Assembly: GCF_900114975.1 (NCBI RefSeq)
Contig: NZ_FOUU01000001.1
Span: 496,001 to 560,000 of the forward strand
DNA length: 64,000 nucleotides
Source of the DNA: Thermodesulforhabdus norvegica
GTDB lineage: Bacteria; Desulfobacterota; Syntrophobacteria; Syntrophobacterales; Thermodesulforhabdaceae
Direction of reading: 5' to 3'
Both the position numbers and the translations under genes were made by a program. Below, piece by piece: positions 52,579-61,285 of this stretch (position 1 is its first letter; each line of letters opens with the position of its first letter). The notes below the pieces were generated by a model, which made no database searches, was not told where the DNA came from, and saw only the letters and a program-made list of their open reading frames with translations.

Positions 52579-53448
52579 TCAGGAAAGGGTGGTCTCTTCT
52601 TCCTTTTTGGGTATGTAAAGATAAACCGATGTACCACTTCCTTCGGTTGAAGTAATCTCAACGGTTCCTCCCATGGCGCTCATAATAGAAAGGCTTTCCG
52701 CAAGCCCCAGACCCATACCTTTCTGCGTGCCCCTTTGCTTCGTGCTGTAGTAGGGATCAAACACCCTGTAAAGGAGTTCCGGTTTTATGCCCGGCCCTGA
52801 GTCCTTGATTTCCACAACGATATATGATCCCCCTTTAAGGGTGGGATGACTTGCCGATACAGAACGGTTCCAGAGAGAAACCTTTACACCCCCTTTTCCA
52901 CCCGTGGCCTCTTCGGCGTTTTTCACCACGTTTTCAAAGGCTCTTCTCAGTAACTCAGGGTCTGCAATTACTCTGGCATCTTCAATGTAGCTCGTTAAGT
53001 CATACCGGCAGGGCGATTTTTTCATGATATCGGCCAGCCAAACCGGCAGTAATGTGTTAAGATCACATTCGCACAGATGGGGATGAATGTGCATTGTTGC
53101 ATACAGGAGCCTTCTCACAAGATCGGCCGCCCTGAATACCGCTTCCTTCGCCCTTGAAAGTTTGTCGTAGGCGGGGGAGTCCGGAGAAATATCCTTCTGG
53201 GCAATTTCAACATTACCCGCTATTATCATCAAAAGGTTGTTAAAATCGTGAGCTATGCCTCCGGCGATGGTCATTGCAGTCTCGAACTTTCTTGCCAGCA
53301 TTCGCACTTCCTCAAACCGCCTCTTTTCCGTTACATCCTGTATGAAGTGCAGGGTTGAGACAACGGAACCTTTTTCGTCATGCAGGGGCACAACCGTAAC
53401 GGCAAGCCACCTGTTAAGGTCCGGTTCAAAAAACTCCCGGTGAAGCAT
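52579..53448 (-). CDS. Histidine kinase part of a FIST-PAS-kinase split by a C tract
   Basis: A 289-residue frame starting at an ATG inside the PAS domain. It has the PAC-like end (REFFEPDLNRWLAVTVVPLHDEKG), then HisKA with IAGGIAHDFNNLLMIIAGNVE, where His is the phosphosite. An ATPase follows with FENVVKNAEEATG, DSGPGIKPELLYRVFDPYYSTKQ and GMGLGLAES. The same frame is open further upstream and gives the missing PAS part (CYELFKGCKNVPEGC). It meets the FIST frame at a 16-base C tract (minus strand). With 15 or 18 C the two frames join into one protein of about 800 residues. As the sequence stands, the kinase is not made as one chain. Confidence 0.85.
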   Translation of the reverse strand: MLHREFFEPDLNRWLAVTVVPLHDEKGSVVSTLHFIQDVTEKRRFEEVRMLARKFETAMTIAGGIAHDFNNLLMIIAGNVEIAQKDISPDSPAYDKLSRAKEAVFRAADLVRRLLYATMHIHPHLCECDLNTLLPVWLADIMKKSPCRYDLTSYIEDARVIADPELLRRAFENVVKNAEEATGGKGGVKVSLWNRSVSASHPTLKGGSYIVVEIKDSGPGIKPELLYRVFDPYYSTKQRGTQKGMGLGLAESLSIMSAMGGTVEITSTEGSGTSVYLYIPKKEEETTLS

Positions 53449-53530
53449 TTCAGCCGTGAGTGCGGCCTTTTCTTTGAAACATCCCTCAGGAACATTTTTA
53501 CACCCTTTGAAAAGTTCATAGCATCGCCAT

Positions 53531-54982
53531 TCACCCCCACCTCCGGGGGGGGGGGGGGGGTAAAAGATTACGCAAAGTCCTGTTCATCCTGCGAACGACA
53601 AAGTCCTTATCTACCACCATGATGCCGAAGGGGGCGTTGTTAAAGGTATTTTCCCAATCCCGCACGGCCTCTTTGAGCTTTTCGGTCTGGATTTCGAGTT
53701 TTTCTGCAAGCAGCCGATTTTCCAGATAAGTCAGAGCCGCATCGGTCAGTTCATTTCCCAGAGCAAGACAGGAAACGGCTCCATGACACGCAACATTGGA
53801 CCCGTCTCGGGCTACCCCCTGTTCGCCAAAAGAATAGAACCCCACAACGGGGCAGGATCCGACCATATTCCTGACACACTCCACTTCCGAATTCCTCAGA
53901 TCCTGACCCATCATCACATGAACCAGAGCGCAGGAAAACATGAAAAGAACGGCAGGGCGCCGTATATTGGCCCGCCATAAAGCCATTGACGCGGCATGCT
54001 CTCCCACATGCTCCACATCAGGCCCCGGGATCATGAGTGAAAGGGCAGTCCCTTCCGACACGGGCTGTGCCACCCTGAGAGTTCCCCGATCCGTAAGGTA
54101 GGTCATGGGAATAACCTGATATCTCTGCTCCCGGGTTTTCACACCCAGGGCCTTACGGGCAAGAGCCGAAACGCTTATTTCCGTTAACCTGGAAACGGGC
54201 ATGCCCAGAAGTGACGGCAGGACTTCCATTACCGGTTTACCGTTAAGTTCCAGAATCTCATGGCCCTTCACTCTGGTAACCATCAGGCTCCTATCCTGAG
54301 GCACAAAACCGTGATACATGCCCATACCGTGACGAAGAGAGGTTTCAAAAATCGCTACGGCTACTCCATCGGCAATTACCCTGTTCCCGACGAAAACGCT
54401 GTTTTCGTCTCTTTCTCCCGGAGCGTTCCCCGCACATCCTCCGAAAAAAGGAATTTCAAAGGAAGTCGCTTCCCTGAGAGAGGTAAATATCTCATAGGCT
54501 CTGGTATCAGCGGATCTGGTCGTTCCTGCCGTGAACATAACACCGAAAATCGATTTCCCCGATCGCCTGAGTTCTCTACGGTAATCGTCTTTCAGCAGAC
54601 CCTCTAAATCCCCCTGAGAAAAAATCGACCGAAGAGCCTTCTTATAATCACGATTTGCACCTTCAGCACCCCAGACCCCGACGACATCCAGAAAAGGGGA
54701 AGCAATCAGAACAACGCTCAGCGACCCCTTTTTCGGCTCGTTCAGGATTTCACCCGCCGTCGTACATCCGAGAACGGGAATCTGCCCGAGTAATCTGGTA
54801 ACCGTAGAGGGAACTTCACCTGTGGCATAGCGCTGAGCGGCAAAAATAAAACATACCGAAGGATCATAACGGCCTAAATTCTCTAAAGCCTTTAGTATTG
54901 CCTCCCTGCAGGCCTTCGCCGGCTCGGGATGAAAAGAAAAACCCGTCCCGATTTCGACGTAAATCCCCTGTTCGTTGCTCAT
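53531..54982 (-). CDS. FIST-domain sensor part of the split kinase
   Basis: A 483-residue frame. It carries FIST_N (IYVEIGTGFSFHPEPAKACREAI, VCFIFAAQRYATGEV, VLGCTTAGEILNEPKKG) and FIST_C (SGKSIFGVMFTAGTTRSADTRAYEIF, DENSVFVGNRVIADG, SCPVVGFYSFGEQGVARDG), then a coiled coil (LAEKLEIQTEKLKEAV) and the beginning of a PAS domain (APFGIMVVDKDFVVRRMNRTL). FIST domains bind small ligands such as amino acids. The frame ends in a stop shortly after the C tract (coding-strand PPPPPRRWG), so in this sequence the kinase half is lost. See the tract entry. Confidence 0.85.
   Translation of the reverse strand: MSNEQGIYVEIGTGFSFHPEPAKACREAILKALENLGRYDPSVCFIFAAQRYATGEVPSTVTRLLGQIPVLGCTTAGEILNEPKKGSLSVVLIASPFLDVVGVWGAEGANRDYKKALRSIFSQGDLEGLLKDDYRRELRRSGKSIFGVMFTAGTTRSADTRAYEIFTSLREATSFEIPFFGGCAGNAPGERDENSVFVGNRVIADGVAVAIFETSLRHGMGMYHGFVPQDRSLMVTRVKGHEILELNGKPVMEVLPSLLGMPVSRLTEISVSALARKALGVKTREQRYQVIPMTYLTDRGTLRVAQPVSEGTALSLMIPGPDVEHVGEHAASMALWRANIRRPAVLFMFSCALVHVMMGQDLRNSEVECVRNMVGSCPVVGFYSFGEQGVARDGSNVACHGAVSCLALGNELTDAALTYLENRLLAEKLEIQTEKLKEAVRDWENTFNNAPFGIMVVDKDFVVRRMNRTLRNLLPPPPPRRWG
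53545..53560. repeat. 16-base G tract inside the FIST-kinase gene
   Basis: Sixteen consecutive G on the plus strand (16 C on the coding strand) inside the PAS region. 15 or 18 bases restore the reading frame and 16 or 17 break it. Tracts of this length slip during replication, and they are also a common cause of sequencing and assembly errors. Confidence 0.9.
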
Positions 54983-55009
54983 GGTCTCCTCTCAAAGAAA
55001 ACCAAAACA

Positions 55010-55738
55010 TCACCGTCCCGTTCCAAATCCTTCGAGCTTTATTCGCTCCTGAACAATCCCCATCCCTGCAAGCATTTTTTGCGTTGCATCGACCATCGAA
55101 GGCGGACCGGCCACAAAGTAGATAGCATCCCGCCAGGAGTCGAAGTGTTTCCCGATCAACTCCACAGAAACTCTACCTGTTTCACCATCCCATCCGCCCT
55201 GCCCCGGAGATACCCTGGTCATCGTGGGTACGAAGGTAAAATTCTTAAACCGGCCGGACCATTCGAAAAACTCCTGCAGAAAAACCGCTTCTTCGGGGGT
55301 TTTGCTGGAATAAAAAAGAGCCAGAGGGTGAGTCCATCCCGTCTTCAGAGCATGTAAAACCATCGAGCGGAAGGGTGTTATGCCAACACCACCTGCGATC
55401 ATTACAACCGGCCCTTCGGCCTCTTCGGGAAAAACCAGATTCCCCCGGGGATCATCTACAAATACCTCATCACCGGCAGATAACCTTTGAAGCGTTTTTT
55501 TGAAGGCACTTTCCGAAAGCCCTGTTGCAAAGAGAAGGAAGTCCTCGAAAGGAGCCGAAGCTATACTTAAGGGCCGAGCAAGCCCTTTTTCGTCGGAAAA
55601 GCCCTTTTCGGGAAGCGACAAAACCGTCCACTGACCGGGCTTAAAGGCGAATCCGCGCGGTTTCTCAAGCTTCAAAACCGCAACGGTTCCCGTCTTGGAT
55701 ACCCGATCGACCACCCTGACGCTGTAACCCACAATCAC
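55010..55738 (-). CDS. FNR-like flavoprotein oxidoreductase
   Basis: A 242-residue FAD/NAD(P)-binding module of the ferredoxin reductase type. RPLSIAS is the FAD site (RxxS), VVMIAGGVGITPFRSMV the dinucleotide site, and IYFVAGPPSMVDAT the C-terminal strand with its GPP-M signature. It lacks the Cys cluster of dihydroorotate dehydrogenase electron-transfer subunits. The start is GTG, 2 bases after a 16-base palindrome. It probably moves electrons between NAD(P)H and a ferredoxin or membrane partner. It precedes the FIST-kinase gene in a leftward unit. Confidence 0.85.
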   Translation of the reverse strand: MIVGYSVRVVDRVSKTGTVAVLKLEKPRGFAFKPGQWTVLSLPEKGFSDEKGLARPLSIASAPFEDFLLFATGLSESAFKKTLQRLSAGDEVFVDDPRGNLVFPEEAEGPVVMIAGGVGITPFRSMVLHALKTGWTHPLALFYSSKTPEEAVFLQEFFEWSGRFKNFTFVPTMTRVSPGQGGWDGETGRVSVELIGKHFDSWRDAIYFVAGPPSMVDATQKMLAGMGIVQERIKLEGFGTGR

Positions 55739-55740
55739 CC

Positions 55741-55756
55741 CCTTAACATGTTAAGG
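55741..55756. repeat. Perfect 16-base palindrome before the FNR-like gene
   Basis: CCTTAACATGTTAAGG lies between the stop of the upstream gene and the GTG start of the FNR-like gene (minus strand). Its right arm includes the AAGG of the ribosome-binding site, so folding or protein binding could affect translation. Chance occurrence cannot be excluded. Confidence 0.7.
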
Positions 55757-55757
55757 A

Positions 55758-56114
55758 TTAACCTTTCTTTTTCTTCTGCTTCCTGAGTTCGGCAAGCGAC
55801 ACAACCTTACCGCCTCGCCCCTCGTCGCCGCCCTTTACGCCGTCAACATCCTCTTCCTCTTCCAGGTCTTCAAGCGGCTCCGGTGGAGCTTCAACCCTTT
55901 CCATACGGATCGGCGTTCCGCCCATGGTGAATTCTGCACCGTTTATGTATTCTTCTCTCAAAATCCAGGTGACAACCACAAAAGGAATTTGAAGAATCAG
56001 CATCTTTACACGAAACCACAGAGGCTTCACGTCCGGCGTTATGGCCTCAATTCTGGCAAAAAAAGCCGGTTTGTTCTCCACATACACCAGCACCACGTCA
56101 CCTTCACGGGTCAT
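55758..56114 (-). CDS. Hypothetical protein with basic C-terminal tail
   Basis: A 118-residue protein, start ATG 56114 after GGGGG (an in-frame start at 56186 is less likely). The first 70 residues form a small beta-rich domain (EGDVVLVYVENKPAFFARIEAI, WFRVKMLILQIPFVVVTWIL). The second half is an acidic, Pro/Glu-rich linker (EAPPEPLEDLEEEEDVDG) and a Lys-rich tail (RKQKKKKG). I cannot name a family. It is the first gene of the leftward unit that continues with the FNR-like, FIST-kinase and HD-GYP genes. Confidence 0.7.
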   Translation of the reverse strand: MTREGDVVLVYVENKPAFFARIEAITPDVKPLWFRVKMLILQIPFVVVTWILREEYINGAEFTMGGTPIRMERVEAPPEPLEDLEEEEDVDGVKGGDEGRGGKVVSLAELRKQKKKKG

Positions 56115-56206
56115 ATCATGCCCCCTTTTGACTGGACTTTCTCTTTTTTCTCCATAATAAAATCTTCGGGCCGGTTGTCCAGACAATTCAAAAATAGGGT
56201 TTAGTA

Positions 56207-57313
56207 ATGAAAGAGGCGAGAATTGAAAAAGTTCGAAAGTGGATGGCTTCGGCGGGACTCGATGCCTTCATCGTAACGGAACCGGAGAACCGGTACTACC
56301 TGAGCGGATTTTCCGCCGAAGATCCCATTCCTTCAGAAATATCGGGTTTTCTCTTAATAACGGAAACAGAGCTGGCAATTCTGACCGATGCTCGATACGG
56401 CGAGCAGGCGGAAGGCGAAGCCCCCGATTTTGATGTCCTCCTTTACGGCAATGAAGGGGCCTGCGAAACGGTTGCCCGCGTTCTTGCGGAATCAGGCGCA
56501 AAAAGGTGCGCTTTTGAAGATCACCACCTGAGCGTTGAAACCTTCCGGGCAATTTCCGATGCTCTGAAGGAAATGGGTAAGTCGGTGGAATTCGTGCCGG
56601 CCAGGCGATGCGTCGAGGGTATGAGGGCGGTTAAGGACGAGGAAGAAATCGAGCTAATTCGAGAATCTCTTCAGCTCACCGAAAGTGTGATGGAAGAAGT
56701 CCTGCATCTTCTTGGAAAAGGGCTTTCGGAGCGTGATATTGCGTGGTTTACTGAAAGGCGCATGAGAGAAACGGGGGCAGAGGCCCTTGCTTTCCCGCCC
56801 ATCGTTGCAAGTGGCCCGCGATCTGCACTGCCTCACGCCTCGCCCACCCATCGCATACCCGGCCTCGGCGAACCCGTAGTGATCGACATAGGAGCCCGCA
56901 AAAACCGCTACTGCTCTGATATGACCCGGACCTTTTTTCTCGGGCAGATTCCCCGAAAATGGATAGAACGGTACAAAATAGTTCGGGAAGCACAGATGGC
57001 CGCCCAGGAAGCAATCAAACCCGGGATTATGACAGACCAGGTGGACCGTATTGCAAGGAAAATCATCGAGGATGCGGGATACGGTGACCTTTTCGGTCAC
57101 GGTCTCGGTCACGGGGTGGGGCTTGCCGTACATGAACTGCCACGCCTGAGAAAGTCTTCCTCGACAATGCTCGAGCCCAATATGATCGTAACGGTCGAAC
57201 CGGGCATATACTTTAAGGGCGAAGGCGGTATAAGACTGGAGAACATGGTCAGGGTTACGGAGGGAGGCTTTGAAATATTAAACCGCAAGAGCCTGTTTAT
57301 CCTGGAGGACTGA
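56207..57313 (+). CDS. M24-family Xaa-Pro aminopeptidase
   Basis: A 368-residue two-domain metallopeptidase. The N-terminal creatinase-like domain (residues 1-130) is followed by the pita-bread domain with the metal ligands: Asp in VIDIGARKNRYCSDMTRTF, His in GHGLGHGVGLAVHE, and Glu in VEPGIYFKGEGGIRLENM. It resembles YpdF/PepQ-type Xaa-Pro aminopeptidase or dipeptidase and removes N-terminal residues before proline in the cytoplasm. It is divergent from the small gene at 56114. Confidence 0.92.
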   Translation: MKEARIEKVRKWMASAGLDAFIVTEPENRYYLSGFSAEDPIPSEISGFLLITETELAILTDARYGEQAEGEAPDFDVLLYGNEGACETVARVLAESGAKRCAFEDHHLSVETFRAISDALKEMGKSVEFVPARRCVEGMRAVKDEEEIELIRESLQLTESVMEEVLHLLGKGLSERDIAWFTERRMRETGAEALAFPPIVASGPRSALPHASPTHRIPGLGEPVVIDIGARKNRYCSDMTRTFFLGQIPRKWIERYKIVREAQMAAQEAIKPGIMTDQVDRIARKIIEDAGYGDLFGHGLGHGVGLAVHELPRLRKSSSTMLEPNMIVTVEPGIYFKGEGGIRLENMVRVTEGGFEILNRKSLFILED

Positions 57314-57372
57314 ATCATCACAGCCGATGGAGTTATAGATCGTTAAAAGAACCCCGTAAGCCCCCCGTACGA

Positions 57373-58242
57373 TTAATCATTCTGCCCCGGTCTGAACATC
57401 TGAAGGACTTCTGAAATAACCTCAGCTCCTTCCGGGTCAATTCCGACGAGTCGCTCCATCCCCGACCTCCTGAAAAAATCTTCCCCAAAGACCGGCTTCG
57501 GGTCTCCCTTATAGAGAACCCCTACGGCAAAATCATTCCTCAGGGCAAGATCAAGGGCTTTTCCAAAATCCGACGGATCGTGCTCACCCTCGATGTAGCT
57601 GACCCGTTCTCGAAACCAATCCAGGGGTCTGGGATCCCAGGTTATACAGGGCTGGATGATGTCGACAAGAGCACAGCCCCTGTAGGAAACAGCTTGAACC
57701 ATCAGTTCCGCAAGATGTTCAACATCCAGAGCAAACCCGCGAGCCACGAAACCACATCCGGCAACGAGGGCGAGCGCCAGAGGAGACAGGGGAGGCTCAA
57801 GGACTCCTCGCAACTGAAGCGTTCGGCGTTCGCCAAGAGGCGTGGTCGGCGATGCCTGACCCTTGGTAAGAGCATAAATTGAGTTGTTGTGGACGAAAAT
57901 CGATATATCGGGATTCCTTCGGAAGGTATGGAGAAAATGATTACCCCCTTCGCCGTAGCAATCCCCGTCTCCCGTTGTGACTATGACCTTGAGAGACGGA
58001 TTGGAGACGGCTATCCCTGTGGCAACGGGAAGTGCACGGCCGTGCAAACCGTTAAAAAAGTTGCAGGCTATATAATGAGGCAACTTTGCAGCCTGGCCGA
58101 TTCCTGAAACGAGACAGATGTCCCGGGGCTTCAGACCAAGGGATGCGAGAGCCTGTTTCAGGGCCCTCAGGATCATATGATTGGGACAACCCGGACACCA
58201 CTGAATTTCCGTTACCACATTGTAATCTTTTACGCCAACCAT
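57373..58242 (-). CDS. 2-oxoacid:ferredoxin oxidoreductase, beta subunit
   Basis: A 289-residue TPP-binding subunit of 2-oxoglutarate-type ferredoxin oxidoreductase. WCPGCPNHMILRALKQAL, GIGQAAKLPHYI, TTGDGDCYGEGGNHFLHTFRRN and SIYALTKGQASPTTPLGE carry the TPP and substrate-site motifs. The ATG at 58242 is preferred to upstream codons because CAGGAGG lies 10 bases before it and it leaves 16 bases after the alpha stop. It works with the alpha subunit to convert 2-oxoacids to acyl-CoA and reduce ferredoxin. The substrate (2-oxoglutarate or a branched-chain oxoacid) cannot be told. Confidence 0.92.
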   Translation of the reverse strand: MVGVKDYNVVTEIQWCPGCPNHMILRALKQALASLGLKPRDICLVSGIGQAAKLPHYIACNFFNGLHGRALPVATGIAVSNPSLKVIVTTGDGDCYGEGGNHFLHTFRRNPDISIFVHNNSIYALTKGQASPTTPLGERRTLQLRGVLEPPLSPLALALVAGCGFVARGFALDVEHLAELMVQAVSYRGCALVDIIQPCITWDPRPLDWFRERVSYIEGEHDPSDFGKALDLALRNDFAVGVLYKGDPKPVFGEDFFRRSGMERLVGIDPEGAEVISEVLQMFRPGQND

Positions 58243-58258
58243 AGAACACGCCTCCTGA

Positions 58259-59932
58259 TCAGGCTCTGAAGTTCGTAACGATCCACTCTGCCGTAATCGG
58301 TAACCCATCGTACCTTAAAATTGGGGCATCCATCGAAATACCGTACTCACAGGCAAAGAGCCTGCCGAACTGAGATGTCATGTTCTGTTCAACGGCAATC
58401 CAGCGTCGGCCTTCTGGAAGAGAAATTTCCGGAAGAGGCCAGACTCCGGGGAAATGAAGGCATCCCACCTTCTTTCCCTCTTCCCGCAACCTGTCCACCG
58501 CCTCTAAAAGAGCATTCCGAACCGATCCCCAGCACACAAAGACGGTTTCGGCATCTTCAAGAAGATAGAAAAGCGGTTGAGGAACCATTTTCCGAAGAGA
58601 TTTCATCTTTCGCATTCTCTTCTCCATCATCGGACGGGCCACCTCTGCAAGGTTCTCCGTAATGTGCCCCCACTCGTCGTGTTCATCGCTATCGGCTCCT
58701 ACCAGGTGAGAGCTCTGGCCCGGGTAGAGGCGTGGTGACACTCCATCCTCCGTAACAGCGTAACGTCTGTACTCGCCGATGTTTTCGGGATCGGCCAGGA
58801 AAAATTCTGGCCCCACCTCTCCGGGATCAAAGTCCTTTATGGAAAACTGCGAGTCTGCCAGGAACTGATCGGTCATTATAATGACGGGAATTTGAAATCT
58901 ATCGGCCAGGTTAAAAGCCGTAACGGTCAGCCGAAAGGCTTCCACGGGGTCTGCCGGAGCCAGAACACAACGGGGGAATTCTCCATGACCGGCATGAAGG
59001 GCGAAAAGCAGGTCACCCTGAGCGGTTCGGGTGGGAAGCCCTGTTGCCGGACCGGGTCTCTGGGCGAGCACCACCACCAGAGGGGTTTCGGTCATGCCGG
59101 AAAGGCTTAAAGCTTCAACCATAAGGGCAAATCCACCTCCTGATGTAGCCGTCATGGCCCTGCACCCAGCAAATTGAGCCCCGATGACCATGTTAACGGC
59201 GGCAATCTCATCTTCGGCCTGTTCCGTCAGAACCTCCAACCGGTCTTCCTGTTGGGCAAGAAAGGTTATAATGCCCGTTGAAGGAGTCATCGGGTAAGCC
59301 GCCATAAAGCGGCAACCCGCCCTGACAGCTCCCAGAGCAATGGCCGGTTGGCCGTTGATGAGATAATATTCTTCTGACCTCTTTTCCAGTTTCCAGGGGC
59401 AGATGCCTTTGCAGGATTTTTCCGCCATTTCGTAGCCGGTTTTTAGCGCCTCGAGGTTTCTGGCAACTATATCATTGCCCTTGTCCGCAAAGGTTTTTTC
59501 CACGGTAGCAGCTATGACATCGAGGTCGGCTCCCAGCATTCCCCAGAGCACCCCAAGAGCCAGAGAATTGGCATATACGGGTTTACCCCATCTTTCCGTT
59601 GCCGTTTTTGAGAAGGGGACGGCAAGAGGCGAGTCAGTAGCTCCTTCACCGACAAGGATACCGCCATCGCGAAGCCATGAACGATACTTGTCTGCCGCAG
59701 GTCCATTGAGGGCAACCAGAATATCACAGTCCATTCGAGGACTGTTTATGGGCCGATCGGTTATTCTGATCGAGTAGCTGTTAAGCCCTCCTCGTATGCG
59801 AGATTCGTATTCCTGCCAGGAAAAAACGGCATACCCAAGCCGCGAAATTGAACGGGCGAGTACCGAACCTATCGTCTGTATCCCTTCGCCCGCGGCTCCC
59901 GAGATGGCAATGTTAACGTCAAGCAACGCCAC
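58259..59932 (-). CDS. 2-oxoacid:ferredoxin oxidoreductase, fused gamma-alpha subunit
   Basis: A 557-residue subunit. Residues 1-190 are the gamma domain (ISGAAGEGIQTIGSVLARSI, YESRIRGGLNSYSIRI). The alpha domain follows with RAGCRFMAAYPMTPSTGIITFL, ATSGGGFALMVEALSLSGMTETPLV and FNLADRFQIPVIIMTDQFL. The GTG at 59932 is chosen because AGGAGG precedes it by 6 bases. An ATG at 59977 lacks a ribosome-binding site. No delta (ferredoxin-like) subunit is adjacent. The complex would supply reduced ferredoxin or acyl-CoA in an anaerobe. Confidence 0.92.
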   Translation of the reverse strand: MALLDVNIAISGAAGEGIQTIGSVLARSISRLGYAVFSWQEYESRIRGGLNSYSIRITDRPINSPRMDCDILVALNGPAADKYRSWLRDGGILVGEGATDSPLAVPFSKTATERWGKPVYANSLALGVLWGMLGADLDVIAATVEKTFADKGNDIVARNLEALKTGYEMAEKSCKGICPWKLEKRSEEYYLINGQPAIALGAVRAGCRFMAAYPMTPSTGIITFLAQQEDRLEVLTEQAEDEIAAVNMVIGAQFAGCRAMTATSGGGFALMVEALSLSGMTETPLVVVLAQRPGPATGLPTRTAQGDLLFALHAGHGEFPRCVLAPADPVEAFRLTVTAFNLADRFQIPVIIMTDQFLADSQFSIKDFDPGEVGPEFFLADPENIGEYRRYAVTEDGVSPRLYPGQSSHLVGADSDEHDEWGHITENLAEVARPMMEKRMRKMKSLRKMVPQPLFYLLEDAETVFVCWGSVRNALLEAVDRLREEGKKVGCLHFPGVWPLPEISLPEGRRWIAVEQNMTSQFGRLFACEYGISMDAPILRYDGLPITAEWIVTNFRA

Positions 59933-60126
59933 TGTTGTCCTCCTGCTACGAAGTTTATGTGAAAATTTTTCCTGCATAACGCACGGTTTACTTTTATTGA
60001 AGATATTCGCACGAAATAAAAAAGAAAAGCATTATTAGCTTACGAGTATGGACGCCTGCTACAAAAAGCACACCCGGATGTGCTAACGCCTTCAGCCTTT
60101 GGAAAGGACACAAGCCATCTTTCCAA

Positions 60127-60155
60127 TTGCAGGATAGGGGAAAAAAGGCTAGATT
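60127..60155 (+). promoter_or_regulatory. Possible promoter of the coiled-coil gene
   Basis: TTGCAG and TAGATT are separated by 17 bases, ending 41 bases before the ATG at 60197. The -35 is a weak match. Confidence 0.4.
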
Positions 60156-60196
60156 ACAAACTAAAAGGCGGTGTGACTTTGCCTCAGGAGGTTTTT

Positions 60197-60760
60197 ATGG
60201 ATGTACAAAAACTTGCAGAAACCATAAAAAACCTTGTCATCGGGGAACTAAGAAATGAGCTGAACAATTTCAGATCCGAGGTTTCCGGACATCTGAAAGG
60301 ATACGGCCTCGCTATCGAAACCCTCGCTTCCAGAATGAACGGCATTGACGCCACCGTTAAGGACATAAGAGATGAGCTAAGAAATTTGAACGATAGAATC
60401 GACGAAACAAACAAGAGAATCGACGAAACAAATAAAAGAATCGATGAGACAAACAAAAGGATTGACGAACTAAGAGCAGAATTAAAAGCCGAAATTAACC
60501 AAAACACCACCAGAATCGATGTAGTAAACAAAAGAATCGATGAGACAAATAAAAGAATTGACGAGCTAAGAGCAGAATTAAAAGCCGAAATTAACCAAAA
60601 TACCACCAGAATCGATGTAGTAAACAAAAGAATCGACGCCATTTTTGTAGAAATGCTGAAAATCAGAGAAAACCTTGAAAAAGCGCTTCAGACCAAAGCC
60701 CTGATTGAAGATATTATCGTGAGAGTCGAACGGCTGGAGTCAAAGGTTTTAAGTCAGTAA
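60197..60760 (+). CDS. Coiled-coil protein with RIDETNK heptads and an internal duplication
   Basis: A 187-residue, strongly charged, predicted all-helical protein. After LAETIKNLVIGELRNELNNF comes a run of RIDETNK heptads, then a 32-residue unit (from RIDETNKRIDELRAELKAEI) that occurs twice. The heptad spacing gives a long parallel coiled coil. ATG 60197 follows CAGGAGG. An in-frame codon at 60080 is not used because it lacks a site. No enzyme motif is present. It may be a structural or scaffolding protein. Homologues will score poorly because of compositional bias. Confidence 0.8.
   Translation: MDVQKLAETIKNLVIGELRNELNNFRSEVSGHLKGYGLAIETLASRMNGIDATVKDIRDELRNLNDRIDETNKRIDETNKRIDETNKRIDELRAELKAEINQNTTRIDVVNKRIDETNKRIDELRAELKAEINQNTTRIDVVNKRIDAIFVEMLKIRENLEKALQTKALIEDIIVRVERLESKVLSQ
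60437..60628 (+). repeat. Two tandem copies of a 96-base coding unit
   Basis: Two adjacent 96-base units (60437-60532 and 60533-60628) encode the same 32 residues and differ at only a few third positions. They follow two further 21-base RIDETNK units (60395-60436). This is recent in-frame duplication of coiled-coil heptads. Confidence 0.9.
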
Positions 60761-60856
60761 TAGTGCACAGCCCCGTCTTTACAACCTCGAGGCCTAATCT
60801 GAATCGAGGCAGGAAACCCCAGATCAATATACAACTGTAACCGGAGGGAAAACGGT

Positions 60857-61234
60857 ATGGGAGAACGCATCAAAATAACGGCCGGTCCGATCGTGCTTGA
60901 AGCAGAGCTCGGAGATACGGAGACAGCCCGGGAAGTGATAAAAGCGCTCCCCATTGAGTCCACCGCCCAGACCTGGGGAGATGAAATATACTTCACGATC
61001 CCCGTACAGATGGGAAGAGACGACACGGCAAGGGATGTAGTCGGAATGGGTGAAATCGGCTATTGGCCTCCGGGAAGAGCTTTTTGCATTTTCTTCGGCC
61101 CGACACCCGCCAGTGAAGGCAACGAAATCCGGGCCGCCAGCGCCGTCAACATAATAGGACGGGTACTCGGAGACCCGACAGTTCTGAAGCAGGTTAAAGA
61201 CGGAGATATTGTAAGATTGGAAAAAAAGGATTAG
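60857..61234 (+). CDS. Cyclophilin-like fold protein (PF04126 type)
   Basis: A 125-residue protein that resembles the TM1367-like cyclophilin-fold family of prokaryotes (ITAGPIVLEAELGDTETAREVIKALP, STAQTWGDEIYFTIPV, VGMGEIGYWPPGRAFCIFFGPTPAS, GRVLGDP). The active-site residues of true prolyl isomerases are not present. Its activity is unknown. CCGGAGGG precedes the ATG. It is followed 51 bases later by the FmdB gene. Confidence 0.85.
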   Translation: MGERIKITAGPIVLEAELGDTETAREVIKALPIESTAQTWGDEIYFTIPVQMGRDDTARDVVGMGEIGYWPPGRAFCIFFGPTPASEGNEIRAASAVNIIGRVLGDPTVLKQVKDGDIVRLEKKD

Positions 61235-61285
61235 TTTAAAAAAGCCTGATCAGGGCGAACGAAAACTCCAACGGAGGTGTCCGAG

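Noticed and set aside
60395-60628. Short direct repeats that could be mistaken for a CRISPR array
   Set aside because: The units are in-frame coding heptads without spacers between them and continue the coiled-coil protein.
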